DNA of 64,000 bases from Cercozoa sp. M6MM (GCA_040357565.1 JBDODJ010000033.1), one strand, 5' to 3'; numbered from the stretch's first letter, positions 45,601 through 59,018 are shown. The notes: a model not told the origin generated them from the letters alone. Numbers and translations: made by a program.

Positions 45601-48600
45601 GTCCTTTACCTCCTCACCTGTTCTGACCTGGGTGTGTGTGTGTGTGTGAGCAGCTTCAGCGTATGTACGAACCGAGCGGCGGCGCGATCACTGTGGACGG
45701 ACGCGACCTTAGATCGCTGGTGTGCTCAGCTTCCGTATTCTTGATCACGTGTGTTTAAATATGTTGTTGCTTTTGGGGGAGGGTCAGGATGCACGCTGGT
45801 GGCGCCGTCAGATCGGCGTCGTGTACGCCTCTTTTACGCTGCTACTTTACCCTCCAGCCAGCCTCCTTTTGCACCTCCCGATTCGTAGGTCTCAGGATGC
45901 CTCGTTGTTCGCGACGTCCGTTGCTGACAACATCGTCATGGGCGATAGCTGTATGACATACCTTTGTACCTTTACCCCCTGTGGTACTGTCCCACACTTC
46001 TAATAGCCACGCCGGATCTCGCGGACGCCAGCGACGCCGTGTCCGTGCTGAGACGTGTAGCTTTGGTACTTTCCGTGTCTTTAGATGCATTGACAACTAT
46101 ACCTCCTCCCCCCCCCCCCCCGCGCCCTGTATGCGAGATGCGAGAACAGGCAGCGCAAGACGCCAACTGCGCCGAATTCGTGGCGCCGTTGCCGCGCAAA
46201 CTTCTGCAGAATGTCGGTGCTCGCGGAGGCGATCTCTCCGGTACATTGTCTTACCTTACATCCCATATCCTCCGGTTACCCCATTGGACACTTCGATAGG
46301 AGGTCAGCGGCAGCGTGTGGCCATTGCACGCGCGCTGTTCGGCGATCCGCGCGTTCTCATTCTGGTACCGACTGCTGATTCGTGCCCCTTCCCATCCCTC
46401 ATTGTCCCTGATGAGACCTTGGGTCTGTAGGACGAGGCAACGTCGGCACTGGACAATACGAGCGAACGCTTGGTGCAACGTGTACTCGACGACGTCGCTG
46501 CTGCTGCCGATCGTGCCACGTATGCCTGTGTTACCCTACCCTTGCCCCCGGCCTGACCTTCTTTTTTAATGCAGTTTCGTGGTGGCACACCGTTTGTCGA
46601 CGGTGCGAAACGCCGACAGAATCTACGTGCTGGAGCAGGGAGAGGTCGTCGAGGTCGGCTCTCACGAGGAACTGATGCGACGCGACGGTGTCTACGCCGC
46701 GCTGGTCGCGTGCGGCGACGGTTTAGGTACACTCAGACATACGCATGTGCCAACTACTGACTGACTTTTTGACTGAGACTGAGACTGAGAGTGTGACAGG
46801 TGATGATGGCGAGGTCAAGGGCGAGCAGGCCAACTGGGACGTCGTTGACCTCGGCGGCGCCGACTACGTGCGGCAGCAGGTTTGCTTCCCTCTTCGCCCT
46901 TACCTGTGACCCCCTTATTACCCCTCTTACCCCTCTTACCCTATCACAGACAAAGAAACCCCTGAAGCTGAACATTGATGCGTATGATGAGGAGGTAAGT
47001 CAGTTTCCCTCTTTTGAACAAGGTGGCCCTGTGTGGTGACCTTGAGTGTTTCGTCAGACTCGTGCCATCAGTCGTCGCAACTCACTGGTGTGTTGTTACC
47101 TTTACCCCAGCTTTTAACCCCCCCCCCTATACATCATGGTGTGCTGCAGGTGGCAGCATCGCGCTCGCTCACGATGCTCGAGATCGGCGACGAGTCGCTG
47201 GTGCACCTGTCTTACCCCGCTGTTACCCCCTGTTACCCCGTTATTCATAGGCCCACAAGATTTCGACGGTGTTCAAGTCGGCGTTCGCGTCGCCGCGCAC
47301 AACGCTCAACGAGGACGACCTGGACAACACGACCTTCTCGCAGCGACTGCAGGACGGTCTCAAAGGTGGTCGCTCTGGCGATCACTCGGGTGATCACTCG
47401 GGTGGTCGGTCTGATGATCAGTCCAAGGACCACGTGACTGCTGTCGAGGCTGAAGCACCCGCGTCACCCACTCGCTCTGGTAACGGGGAGGGAGGAGGGG
47501 AGGGGGTAAAGGGGTATACAGGGTATACACGTCATGTGTGTGTGTGTGTGTGTTAACAGAGACCTACGGCAGCGCGGGCGAACACTCGATTCAGATCTAC
47601 ACGCAGCTGTCGCGCGATCGGTATCATCTTACCCCCCCCCCCCCCTCTTACCCACTTTACCCCTTCCCTCCCTACTGGCATACAGTGCGGACACCTATGG
47701 CAGCACTGCCTTCATCGATGATACTGAAACCACGTTGGACCTCAACGATCTGTACATGCCGTTTTGTCTCTCTACCTCCTTACCTCCTTACCCCTTACCC
47801 CTTACCCCTTACCCCTTACCCCTTACCCCTTACCCCTTACCCCCTCCCCCCGTAGGCACACGCGCAGTGGCACGGCGACACCGATGAGACGCGCCAGCGA
47901 GATCGCTGATCTGCGGCTCTGGTATAATTACCCGTTTTACCCCTCCCCCCCCCCCCCCCACCCGACCCTCCATTGTGTCCTGTAGGCTGTGCGACGCCGA
48001 CATGATTGCGCTGGCCGGCAGGGAGGGCGCCGTCGGCGACACGAGTGCAGTGGCACTGCTGTCGTCGGAGGGAGACGAAGACTCGACCGAGCACCGCCCG
48101 GAGACTGCGACACAGGCGCCGGTGTCTCTGCGACGCATCTGGCGCATGCAGCGACAGGACTGGGTACACTCTGTCCACTCTGTACATGCACATGTACATC
48201 TGACCTGTCCATGTGTATCTGTCCATGTATCTGTCCATGTGTACCTGTCCATGTGTACCTGTCAATGTGTACCTGTCCATGTGTACCTGTCCGTGTCATG
48301 CAGTCGCTTCTGCTGCCAGGTGCGCTGTGCGCCTTTGTTTCCGGAGGCAGTGTGCCGCTTTTTGGCGTGTTCTTTGGCGACTTGGTAAGTTCATACACCC
48401 TTTACCCCTTTACTCATTTACCCCTACCCCCCCCCCCGACTGTCCAGGCGGCCATGCTGCTGCGCGGTTCGTTCCAAGGCGACGAGGCGGCCTACAAGAA
48501 ACATGAGGAGGACTCTCTACGGGTACGTTGTGTTGTGCCTGCTGTGGGGCTAAGGGAAGGCGTATGTGAGGTCAAGTGCGAGTCGGTGTGGACAGGCCAT

Positions 48601-48934
48601 GGTGCTGTTCTGTGCCGCTGGTGGTGCGGTCTTTGTCGCCTCCATGCTGCGCGAGGTAGCTTCTTGTCCCCATTTACCTCTTATACCTCTTACCCCTTAC
48701 CCCCCCCCCCCCGCACAGTTGCTGTTTGGTGTGGCGGGAGAGAAACTCACGCGGCGACTGCGACTCAGTGCGTTTAGCAACACGCTGCGCTTCGAGCAGG
48801 TAGGTTCTGTACCTTCCCCCTCCCCTACTCTATTACACCCCTCCCTCTCTCGTAGGACTGGTTCGACAAGCCGGACAACTCGAGTGCGCAGGTGTCGACG
48901 GCATTGTCGGACGATGCGGCTGCTGTGCAGGTGT

Positions 48935-48999
<65 letters not shown>

Positions 49000-50925
49000 A
49001 CTCTCTGTCCTTCCCTACCCCCACCTGAGCAGGGACTATCGTCGCGAAGATTGGCGCAAGTGGCCGAGTTGGTAGCTGAGTATTAGGGGGGTAAAAGAAG
49101 GGGTATAAATCCTGAGTGTGCGTAGATTGCGCTGTGCGGCGTCGGACTCGGCATTGGTTTCTACGAGAGTTGGCACTTGTCTCTCACGCAGATTGTGGTA
49201 CTACCTGTTACCCCCCCCCCCCCTCACCCACCCCTGTTTACCCTCCTTATACCCCCAGGTGATGCCACTGCTGGTGCTCAGCATGCACCGCTGGGTGTCG
49301 GCGATGCAGGGCAGCGCACTCGCTGGCGACAAGCAGGCCATTGCTCAGTGAGTCGTATTTACCCCCCCCCCCCCCCTACTGATCTTATATCCCCTTCCCC
49401 GTAGAGCACAGCAGGTGATGTACGAGTCGCTCACGCAGCGCGATGCCGTCGCCGCGTGCTGCGCCGAAACGCGTCTGGCGCAGCGTTATTGGTGTGTCTG
49501 TCGTTACCCCCTCTTTACCCCCTTTACCTCTCATACCCCCCTGTTTACTCTCCCGTTTACCCCCCTTTCTCCCCGTTTTCCCCCCCCCCCCCCCCCCGAC
49601 AGGAAGGCGCTGTCAGTGCAGGCGCGATCGATGCGAAAAGCGGCGATTGTGGCCGGTTTCAATTTCGGCGTGGCGCAGTTCATCACTACCGGTAGCACTT
49701 GTCGCTTGGGACGGGGGTAGACGGGGGTTAGAGGGGGGTATGTTTGCAGCGAGCTTCTGCGTGTACTTCTTGGCTGGTGCCTGGCTCTTCGACAATGGTA
49801 GCTCTTTGTGTCTCCCCGGATGTATGTGCATGTAGGTATGTATGCGTGTGTGTGTGTGTAGACTACGTCGACTTTGAGCGCATGCAGAGCGCCGTGTTTG
49901 CGCTGCGTGCTGTTGCTTTCGGTCTCGGCATGCTCAGCGAGGTGCCTCTTTGATCCCCATTACCCCCTCCCCCCCCCCCCCATTACCCTGAGTGTATGTG
50001 AGACAGTTGGCACCCGACATGCAGAAGGCGGCGCAGGCCACTGCCGGCGTGTTTGCACTGATCGATCGGTAGACATTCTCTTTACCCCCTACCCCTTTAC
50101 CCCCTACCCTCGGGCAGGCAATCGCTGATCGACCCTCTGTCGGACGAGGGCAAGCGACCGACGCTCGGTGTGCGACGTCCCGACAGCGACGAAGACTCCA
50201 GTTCGGTAATGTTTGTTCGTGTGTACAAGCATGCGCCCATGTGTAAGTGGAGTGCGTTTGTACAAACACAGGACGAGGAGGACGGTTACGTTGGCTTCTT
50301 TGGCATGGGCGCCGACGGCACGCCGGACGAGTCGATGCCGGCCAAGATGACGGCTATGGAGGTGGCCTGATATCTCTTTGCCCCTTACCCCACCCCTTTA
50401 CCCCTCTGCCCCACCCCCGTGTCTCTGTGCAGGCACGTGCCTGGCGCGAGGAGCAGCAGGAGAAACGACGTGCGCGACTGGCTGCTGTAAGGCGTGCTTT
50501 GCCCCCCCCCCCGCCCCGTGCCCCTGTCAGTTTTACCCCCATATTCTTAGAAACGCAAGAAGAAGAAAGAGCGCATGTCGTGGCGCAACATTCTTAGCGA
50601 CTTTGCCGAGGGCGAGGCCATGGTTTGGAGTGCCTGTTCTTACCCCTCCCCCATTACCCCCTATGGGGGCGCCCCCCGCCCCGGAGGTCGAACTGCGCAA
50701 CGTCAATTTCGCGTACTCTGCGAGGCCAGAGGTAGTCTCTCCTCCTCCTTCCCCCTATCCCCATGCCTTACTGACATGCTTTGTTTTTGACAGCTTCGTG
50801 CACTGTCGCGAACCTCGCTGCGACTGCAGCCGGGTCAATCGCTGGCTCTGGTATGGTCCAACTTCCCTGTACTGTCCTGTCCTGTCCTTTCCTTTCCTGT
50901 CCTCCCTGTCTATGTGTACCTGTAT

Positions 50926-50967
<42 letters not shown>

Positions 50968-52025
50968 CGTATGTACCAACACAGGTCGGCGGCAGTGGCA
51001 GCGGTAAGTCTACGGTGGCCAAGCTGCTGCTGCGTTTCTACGACGTGCAGTCCGGCTGCGTGCGCATTGGTAGCTTTACCCCGCCCCCCCCACCTCCCTT
51101 TTACCCCTCCCCCCTGCTACCTCGGCGACGTAGAGCATACGGACGTGCGCGAGTGGAACCTGGGTTACCTGCGGCGACACATCGGTTACGTACCGCAGGA
51201 GCCGCCGCTGTTCGACATGTCGCTCATGGAGAACGTGCGACTCGGCCGGCCCGATGCCACTGACGACGAGGTAATCCTCCTCCCCTCCTTCCTTCCTTAC
51301 CAGAATGCACTTACCAGTACGCACGTTGATGCAGGTCATTGCGGCTGGTCGGGACGCGAATCTGTTGCCTGTGGTGGCGCAGCTGGAAGGTAGCATGCAT
51401 ACACCGAAACGCATATATGTATATCTATATATCTGGTTGGCCAGGTGGTTGGCATGCGCCGTGTGGCGAGCGTGGCAGTCGACTCAGCGGCGGCCAGCGT
51501 CAGCGCGTTGCCATCGCGCGCGCCTTCTTGCGGAACCCCAAGCTGCTCGTGCTGGTGTCTTCTCTTGCCCCCGCCGCCTACCTTTTGCTTTTTGTTTTGT
51601 ATTCTGTGCTGTGCTGTGGCTTGGCAGGACGAGGCCACGTCGGCGCTGGACAACGAGAGCGAGCGACGCGTGCAGCTCGCCATCGAACGACGACTGTTTC
51701 GCGAGGAGTGCAGTGTCGTCACTGTGGCACACCGACTAAGCACGGTAGACAGCAGCGTGAGGGGTGGGGGGGGTCGACCAACACTTCCTGCAAGTGTGTG
51801 TGTGTGTGTGTGTGTGGATAGGTACGTAATGCCGACAAGATCGTCGTGATGGAGCGTGGTGCCGTCGTGGAGATCGGCAACCACGAGGAACTGGTGAAGC
51901 GACGCGGCGCCTACTTCCAACTTGTACAGAGCAGTCGCGGAGGAGGCCAAGGCAAGAAGACACCGCACTCGCCTCGCTCGCCGCGCGCGCGCCCGGTGTC
52001 GCCGCGTCCGGCAATTTCGGTTTAA
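42618..52025 (+). CDS. Full ABC-B (P-glycoprotein type) transporter, TMD-NBD-TMD-NBD
   Basis: An ATP-driven exporter with two membrane domains and two ATPase domains, about 35 exons. NBD1: [17 protein letters not shown] (Walker A, 45545-45595), a Q-loop split by an intron before [32 protein letters not shown] (46300-46345), [12 protein letters not shown], and [18 protein letters not shown]2: [16 protein letters not shown] (about 50990), [64 protein letters not shown]. Both sites have intact Walker B Glu and H-loop His, so both look catalytic. Hydrophobic segments occur in both TMDs ([33 protein letters not shown]). An unusually long acidic linker (about 46800-48200) joins the halves. Stop TAA at 52023-52025. 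The 5' end is ambiguous: ATG 42618 ([15 protein letters not shown]) can splice in frame to [14 protein letters not shown], or the start is ATG 42834. Substrate unknown. Confidence 0.9.
47788..47843. repeat. (CCCCTTA)n heptamer tract in ABC transporter intron
   Basis: Eight consecutive copies of CCCCTTA on the sense strand, ending a few bases before the 3' splice site. Shorter versions, often with a C run of 10-15 bases, fill most introns of this gene. Confidence 0.95.
48936..48994. repeat. (TC)n microsatellite in ABC transporter intron
   Basis: A pure CT/TC tract forming the polypyrimidine part of an intron between TMD2 exons. A (TA)n tract lies at about 50930-50962 in a later intron. Confidence 0.95.
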
Positions 52026-52098
52026 TCTTCGCTCTCTCAGCGAGCACTGTAGTAGTACGCTACTTGAACAAAACGACGCGTACCAACCTCGAACTTCT

Positions 52099-52220
52099 AA
52101 AGGGAGTTGGATGGCCCCACCCTAAGCGGACGGTGGATTACGGCCATGCGCTTGTGACCCACCCCAGGACTGGTACCGGAAAACTACATAGTTAGTTTCT
52201 TAGTAGACTGGGCTAACTAA
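52099..52220 (+). repeat. Dispersed repeat family, copy B
   Basis: Begins aaagggagttggatgg, continues ccccaccctaagcggacggt, gccatgcgcttgtgaccca, aactacatagttagtttct, and ends ggctaactaa. Same word order and orientation as copies at 5203-5329 and 63150-63299. It lies just after the ABC transporter stop and directly before a decayed open frame. Confidence 0.9.
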
Positions 52221-52321
52221 ATGTTACCGCAGCCCTCTCAGATAGGGATCAGGCCTTAGTAAATTGCGGGTACTTTGCCAGTGATACAAAAAACTAAGGA
52301 ACGTAAGAAAGTCTGATCTTG

Positions 52322-52630
52322 GAGGGAGAGTGGCCCAAGGTTCAGCTGGGCGACAAAGCACTGGTGGACGGGAAAGTCACCTATCAGATGTTTTTGCTGT
52401 AGAAAGGACAGTCAGTTACAGAATTCTTGAGACGGAAAGGCAACCGAGTAGTGAGGGTTCAGAAGTACTTTAGTTTGCGTGGAGTAAGAAGAGGAAAGAA
52501 GAAGGGGCTCTGGAAAGACAGAGACGGGTAGAAGCGGAGACAACTGGTCCTGGAGAGATCAGATTACCTGGCGATAGGGAGCCCTTCTTTGAGCTTGCTC
52601 AAGGCTTCTCTACTCACAATAAAACTTAGG
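52322..52630 (+). pseudogene. Decayed open reading frame with two internal TAG stops
   Basis: One frame reads EWPKVQLGDKALVDGKVTYQ, a stop, then KGQSVTEFLRRKGNRVVRVQ with KYFSLRG, a basic patch, another stop, and RRQLVLERSDYLAIGS. Composition and length between stops look like former coding sequence, but I recognise no family. Its position just downstream of repeat copy B suggests a mobile-element remnant. A chance frame is possible over 300 bases. Confidence 0.35.
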
Positions 52631-53024
52631 TCAGGATACCAGCGAACATCAAATCTCTTTTGAGGTTTTTTGTACTTCTTAAAATGGCTTCCGCCGCGGA
52701 TACTGTCGTGTAGATCACGAAACATAAATAAAACGACGCACATCGCCCGTTCAGTTCACGCCGGTCGTCGCGTCAAAACTAAAACAACTGACGCGAAATG
52801 CCTGTGTTGGTCAAAAACCTGAAAACGCAACACAACCGACTACGGCAACCGAACCGAACTCCTTCGCGTCGCGTAGCGTTACGTGCGTCGATGTCGGTTG
52901 CGTTGCTAGCGTTTGCTGGCGTGACAATCCGGTTGGTTTGAAAAAGATCGTATCGTCGCTTCCGTTCGAAAAGACGGGAGCGCGAGGGGGCGTCTTTGAT
53001 ACATCGATACCGGGAGTAAGCTTG

Positions 53025-54117
53025 CTAGTGGACGCCGAGGAACTCGAGGAAGGTGGCATTCGACGCGATCCGTCGCACACGCAGCATGCAGCGCAGGTAG
53101 GCCTCCAGCAATGCCCTCCTCCTGCAGACAGAACACATGCAAGAGAGGGAGAGGGGATCGAGGAAGGGAAGTGTACTGCTCGATGAACTCAGAGTCCATG
53201 TGGTCGCTGAGCATCTTGGGTCGTCGCGGCGGCAGCTGCGGCATCGTCTGCAGGAATTCCTGCACACGCACATATACACATAAATATTCACACACACAGA
53301 CACAGACACAGACACAGACACAGACACAGACACAGACACAGACACAGACACAGACACAGACACACAAGTACAGCAGGGTTGGTACCACGTCGAGACGGAA
53401 GTCGGCGCGGAGCTTCTCGTCCATGGCGAAGAACTGCGTGTAGCGCTTCAGCACGGTCCACTGGCCAAAGCTCTGCCGCTTGTTGGCGTTGCTGACGTCG
53501 ATGCGGTAGATGACGTGATCGCCCACGTGTCGCACCGATGGAATGCGCACGTCCGTGATCTCCTGTGCACACCATTAGTGTGTCAGTGTGTGCAGAGAAG
53601 GAAAAGGGAGGGGAGGAGTGCAACATGGCGTGGATGCAGGCTACCTGCGTTTTGGGGAACTCGATCGGACGCTCCAGCGGCGGCAGGTGCGCGTCGGCCT
53701 CCTCGTTCTCGAGGAGCTCGCCACCGTCGGTCAGGAAGGCCGTGAAGGCAGGCAGCGACTTGAGCGTCGGCATCGCCAGCGATCGCGTGATCTACACATA
53801 TGCAAATACACACAGACACACAGACACACAGCAGCGAAGACAAGGGCAAACACACAAAGTTGTCGAGCAGCACGAGTCGCTCCTGCAACAGGTGCGGCGA
53901 GTCTGCGGGTGTGCACATAGGCATAGACATAGACCGGAGACACAGACGCATACAGGCATAGACACAAACCATATGCACATACATAGACGTAGACACAGAG
54001 ATAGAAACATAGACGTCGACATTACCATGCGCGACGAGGAGCTTTGGCGTCTTGGGCGGCAGTCTCGGCACTCGCACGTTCGGCGAGTGCTGCTTGAGTG
54101 TCTGTGCACACACACAT

Positions 54118-54154
<37 letters not shown>

Positions 54155-54420
54155 AATAAATACACACACAGACAATGAGAGAGGCACCTGTCGCAGAGAC
54201 TCAAAGGCGCTGTAGCGACGCCAGACGCGCCAGGCAGATCCGTCCTGCAAGACAACCACGTACAGCCCAATGCTCCATTCCCCACATTGGTTAGTCTACG
54301 AGAGTCTTGCTCCTAGAGTATTGCTACCTCGCCAATCATGACAATCGAGTATGTGATCACTTCGTCTCCCGCCGCCCGTGACTCCACCTGCAGAAGGCGA
54401 CAAGATGCCACGTTCCTCAT
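53025..54420 (-). CDS. Tandem PX-domain protein
   Basis: PX domains bind phosphoinositides, typically PI3P, on endosomes. The first PX: VESRAAGDEVITYSIVMIGE, DGSAWRVWRRYSAFESLRQ, VRVPRLPPKTPKLL (the PxxP loop), LLQERLVLLDNFITRSLAMP and PAFTAFLT. A linker NEEADAHLPPLERP leads to the second PX: VRIPSVRHVGDHVIYRIDVS, FGQWTVLKRYTQFFAMDEKL, TMPQLPPRRPKMLSDHMDS, YRRALLEAYLRCMLRV and NATFLEFLGVH before the stop at 53025-53027. Each repeat has the R-Y-x-x-F motif and the Pro-rich loop. The listed start (ATG 54418-54420, MRNVASCRLLQ) is open to question: an upstream exon at about 54605-54660 (SLKLTVRVQAHAIKLR) would supply the missing first strand of PX1, but no ATG was found in frame. No BAR domain is present. 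Confidence 0.88.
53291..53365. repeat. (ACAGAC)n microsatellite in tandem-PX gene intron
   Basis: About ten hexamer units on the plus strand, within the intron between two exons of the second PX domain. A CA tract lies at 54117-54151 in another intron. Confidence 0.95.
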
Positions 54421-55409
54421 GCGAAGTATCAAAACTCAACAACAAATGCTACCACACGGGCACTCTGAATTGTGCGAGGCGCAGACATTGTTTTTTCTGC
54501 CCTTTCTGCCCCTCGTGACCACTTGTGCGGAGCGTGCTCTATTGGCGTGCACGCGAAACTAAAAACTAAAGTGCACACACGCTGGCACACTCAGCACAGG
54601 CGGTACCCGGAGTTTGATCGCGTGGGCCTGGACTCGCACTGTGAGCTTTAACGACACGTGCAACCTAATACACGTGTGCGCACACTCGTTGAGTACACAG
54701 CAGCTTGATGCGAGCACTTTGGCGCTCAATCGTGCAAGTCCAAAAAAATAATAAGAGTGCAGTTATTCCTGGCACAGCCGAGGTTTAAGGTCGTAGCATG
54801 CTACGGTGTAACAGACAATGTCTTACAACCAGCTGGACGCTCATAACCTGCTTACTGTCAGTCTGGGTCAAAAACGCGTTTTGGGTCAATTTCTGACTGG
54901 GGAGTTTCTGCCTCCGGGCTTTAGGCGCCGTTTCCGCGACCCCAGTGTTGTGCGGTGTCGACTTGCTGCACAAGAAATGAAACCTGATTTGGCAAACATC
55001 TAGGTCGACAAAGTAGTAACACGCCCGTGCTCCACACGCGAACTTACTTCGCACGTTTGGGCGAAGGTTCACCACGACGAGATGTATAGATAAAGAAAAT
55101 CTCGGCTTCATTCACTAGAGTTCTAAATCGTCAACTCGCTTGCTTGCAGCACTACTGAAGGGTAGGTCAACCAATAGGCAGACACACCGAGTGTCTAAGA
55201 TCCCGTGAAGGTGGGCCCGTTTTGTGCTGGACCGTTAACGATTGAGTACTAAGGCACGCATAGTGGTCTATTCTCTGTGTGAGTCTGTGTGCAGCTTAAC
55301 GGGCAGGTTTTAACATTTGAACTATTATTTTGTCTGTCCTTTTTTTTTTGTTTTTTTTTTTTGTATGGTTATTGTTGATATAACTGTTTTGTTTTTTGAG
55401 TGAAGGAAA
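54421..55409. other. Intergenic, possible upstream exon of the PX gene
   Basis: Holds the possible PX exon at about 54605-54660 (minus). A 61-codon plus-strand frame at 54818-55003 has no supporting signal. T-rich sequence at 55340-55400 precedes the next plus gene. Confidence 0.4.
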
Positions 55410-55854
55410 ATGATTTCGGAGGCCACACAGACGACGTCTCCTTCCACCAAAACACAACGCGATGTCGCCATTCAGGTCGGCGCACCTGCCAACATGTTGA
55501 GCGCCAGCGTTGAGTCGCAAGGTACTGCAGACGACTGACTCTCTGTCCCCTCGCATCCTGCCAGCACTCTGTCATCTGCGCACACGTACTGTAGTTGCTC
55601 GCGTCTTGCTGCGCTTGAAGCACGAGAGAGTCCTGCACGAGACAGCGCAACGAGGCCAAGTCTTTGAAAAGTACCAGGTAGCACACTTCGTATGCATCCT
55701 GTATCTGCTTGTATATGATGATACTCAGGCTGGTTTTCTTTAGGGCCTCAATGCTCACGTCAAGGTGCATCGCAACGCCGAGCGTCGTGCACAGGAGGCT
55801 GCGGACGCTGCCGCTGTAAGAACTGTTGTCACCGCGGATACTCAATCGCAATAA
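55410..55854 (+). CDS. Small unrecognised protein, about 112 residues
   Basis: Three exons. ATG at 55410-55412 opens MISEATQTTSPSTKTQRDVA and VGAPANMLSASVESQ. A GTACT intron leads to ALCHLRTRTVVARVLLRLKH with ERVLHETAQRGQVFEKYQ, and after a GTAGC intron GLNAHVKVHRNAERRAQEAA ends with DTQSQ, TAA at 55852-55854. The middle is a basic amphipathic helix likely to form a coiled coil; the N terminus is Ser/Thr-rich and disordered. I do not recognise a family. Coding evidence is the consistent frame across two good introns. Confidence 0.55.
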
Positions 55855-56353
55855 GTCCAAGTCAAGTCGCTCTTCTCGGCTTTCGTCCCGTCATGCTTTC
55901 GTCCAAGTCTCCGTCCGCCTGTCGTCGTTGCAGCACTCGAGGCACCACCCACTCCCATTGTTTTATCAGAGCAAGCCACCCACAACTGTACAGCCGGCAT
56001 GCCCGATCGTCATTCATTGCTCACTCACTTTGCTTAGTCCCCTGATCTAATTTACTAACGTAAAACGACACCGTCTCTCTCTTTGAGTTATTTCAGTTCG
56101 ACTTTCAGTTTCAGTTCTTGTGCAGAATTTGATGTTTCAGCACAATGACAGGACACCATGATGGTCTTTGGCCGGTTTGACCAAACTTTGCAAAACAGTT
56201 CACTGCACTTCAGTCGCAGTTCTTTTTGGCATGACTGAGCTGAGATGTGTTTCGCGCGGAGCAAGTAGTCAGCCAAGTAGATTCATTGATGTTGACAATA
56301 ACACGACAGTGCGGTAGGTAGGCACTAAAGAAAGCAACTTGAAAATGCGTCGA
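55855..56353. other. Intergenic between convergent genes
   Basis: About 500 bases shared as 3' flanks by the small plus gene and the minus coiled-coil gene. Nothing further is seen. Confidence 0.5.
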
Positions 56354-57127
56354 TCAGCGAGGAGTGGGAGTGACGGCTCCGACTCGGATGCTGGTGTCGG
56401 CGCTGCCGAGGCCTTGCGCCTTCGTGTGCGCGTGCAGAGGGTGCTGTTGCAAGTGCTGCTGCACGCGCTGCTGCTGCGCACGGCGGTGCTGTAGCACGAC
56501 CTCGTGCAATGCGCGCTGCTCGGCCTGCGCGTGTGTCTACACCGGCAGTCATGCATTGACATTAATTGACACACAGACACCGACATGTACACACACACAC
56601 ATACACACAGACACAGAGAAAGAGAGTGCTGAGGGCGAAGGCTACCCTGGCAGCCCTCAACTGTTGCACGGTGTCGTCGGCCTCGGCAGCGATCTTGTGC
56701 GTCTGCGGTCAGGTCAGGCAGTGAGAGTTGACACAAGCTCTATGAGAGTGAGTGTATAGACACCAGTTGCGCCAGTCGGCACAAAATGTCCGTGTGCAAG
56801 TCCGTGGGCGCATCGGCGCTCACTGCAGCTATCTGCGAAGGTCGCGTGAAAGACTCCTTCTCAAAGTCTTTGAGATCCTGTCAACACAACAGTCTATCCT
56901 GCACAGGTAACTCGGGGCGGGGGGGGGGGGGGACCCGCAACAACTCCTCGGTGAGTGCGTCGACTTCGCCGGAAACATCGAGGAGTTGTACCAAAGGTGA
57001 CTCTTGCACTAACTGCAGAACAACAACAATTATGTCAATGCAGGCGAGCTGTGTCCAAGCCACATGGTCTCGAACGCACCTTGAACGCGTCGACTTTGTT
57101 GTCGCGTAATCTATTCAACATTTCCAT
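56354..57127 (-). CDS. Unrecognised coiled-coil protein, about 170 residues
   Basis: Start at 57125-57127 (MEMLNRLRDNKVDAFK), then LVQESPLVQLLDVSGEVDAL with TEELLR, DLKDFEKESFTRPSQIAAVS with TDLHTDILCRLAQL, THKIAAEADDTVQQLRAARV, and a last exon AEQRALHEVVLQHRRAQQQR ending SIRVGAVTPTPR before the stop at 56354-56356. Introns have good GT-AG ends, one containing a G12 run on the plus strand. The protein is helical throughout with a Gln/His-rich C-terminal helix. I looked for Mediator, prefoldin and SNARE-like patterns and found none convincing. Confidence 0.55.
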
Positions 57128-57357
57128 GTTTCAGCGATCCAGCGGATGTACACGTGAGTACACACCGTAGAGCAACATTCAATCACGCTGAAACGCTGAA
57201 ATGAAGTTGCTGTCTGACGCATGGGCTCATCGACTCTGGAAGTCGAGCCGACAGCAACAAAAGTGATCGAACATTCCACCTATACAGTTGTACTCAGCAT
57301 CTTCTTGCGTGTGTGGAGACTGCTTTTGTACTGTGGAACACAATAAAATAGCCTATC

Positions 57358-59018
<1,661 letters not shown>

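Noticed and set aside
47788-47843. (CCCCTTA)n as an internal telomere sequence
   Set aside because: Common telomere units in rotation give CCCTAA, CCCTAAA or CCCCTAA; CCCCTTA is a different word. The tracts sit inside introns of an intact gene and switch strand with gene orientation.
54818-55003. Plus-strand 61-codon frame MSYNQLDAHNLLTVSLGQ
   Set aside because: Short, intron-free, no recognisable domain, and an antisense frame of similar quality exists; coding cannot be supported.
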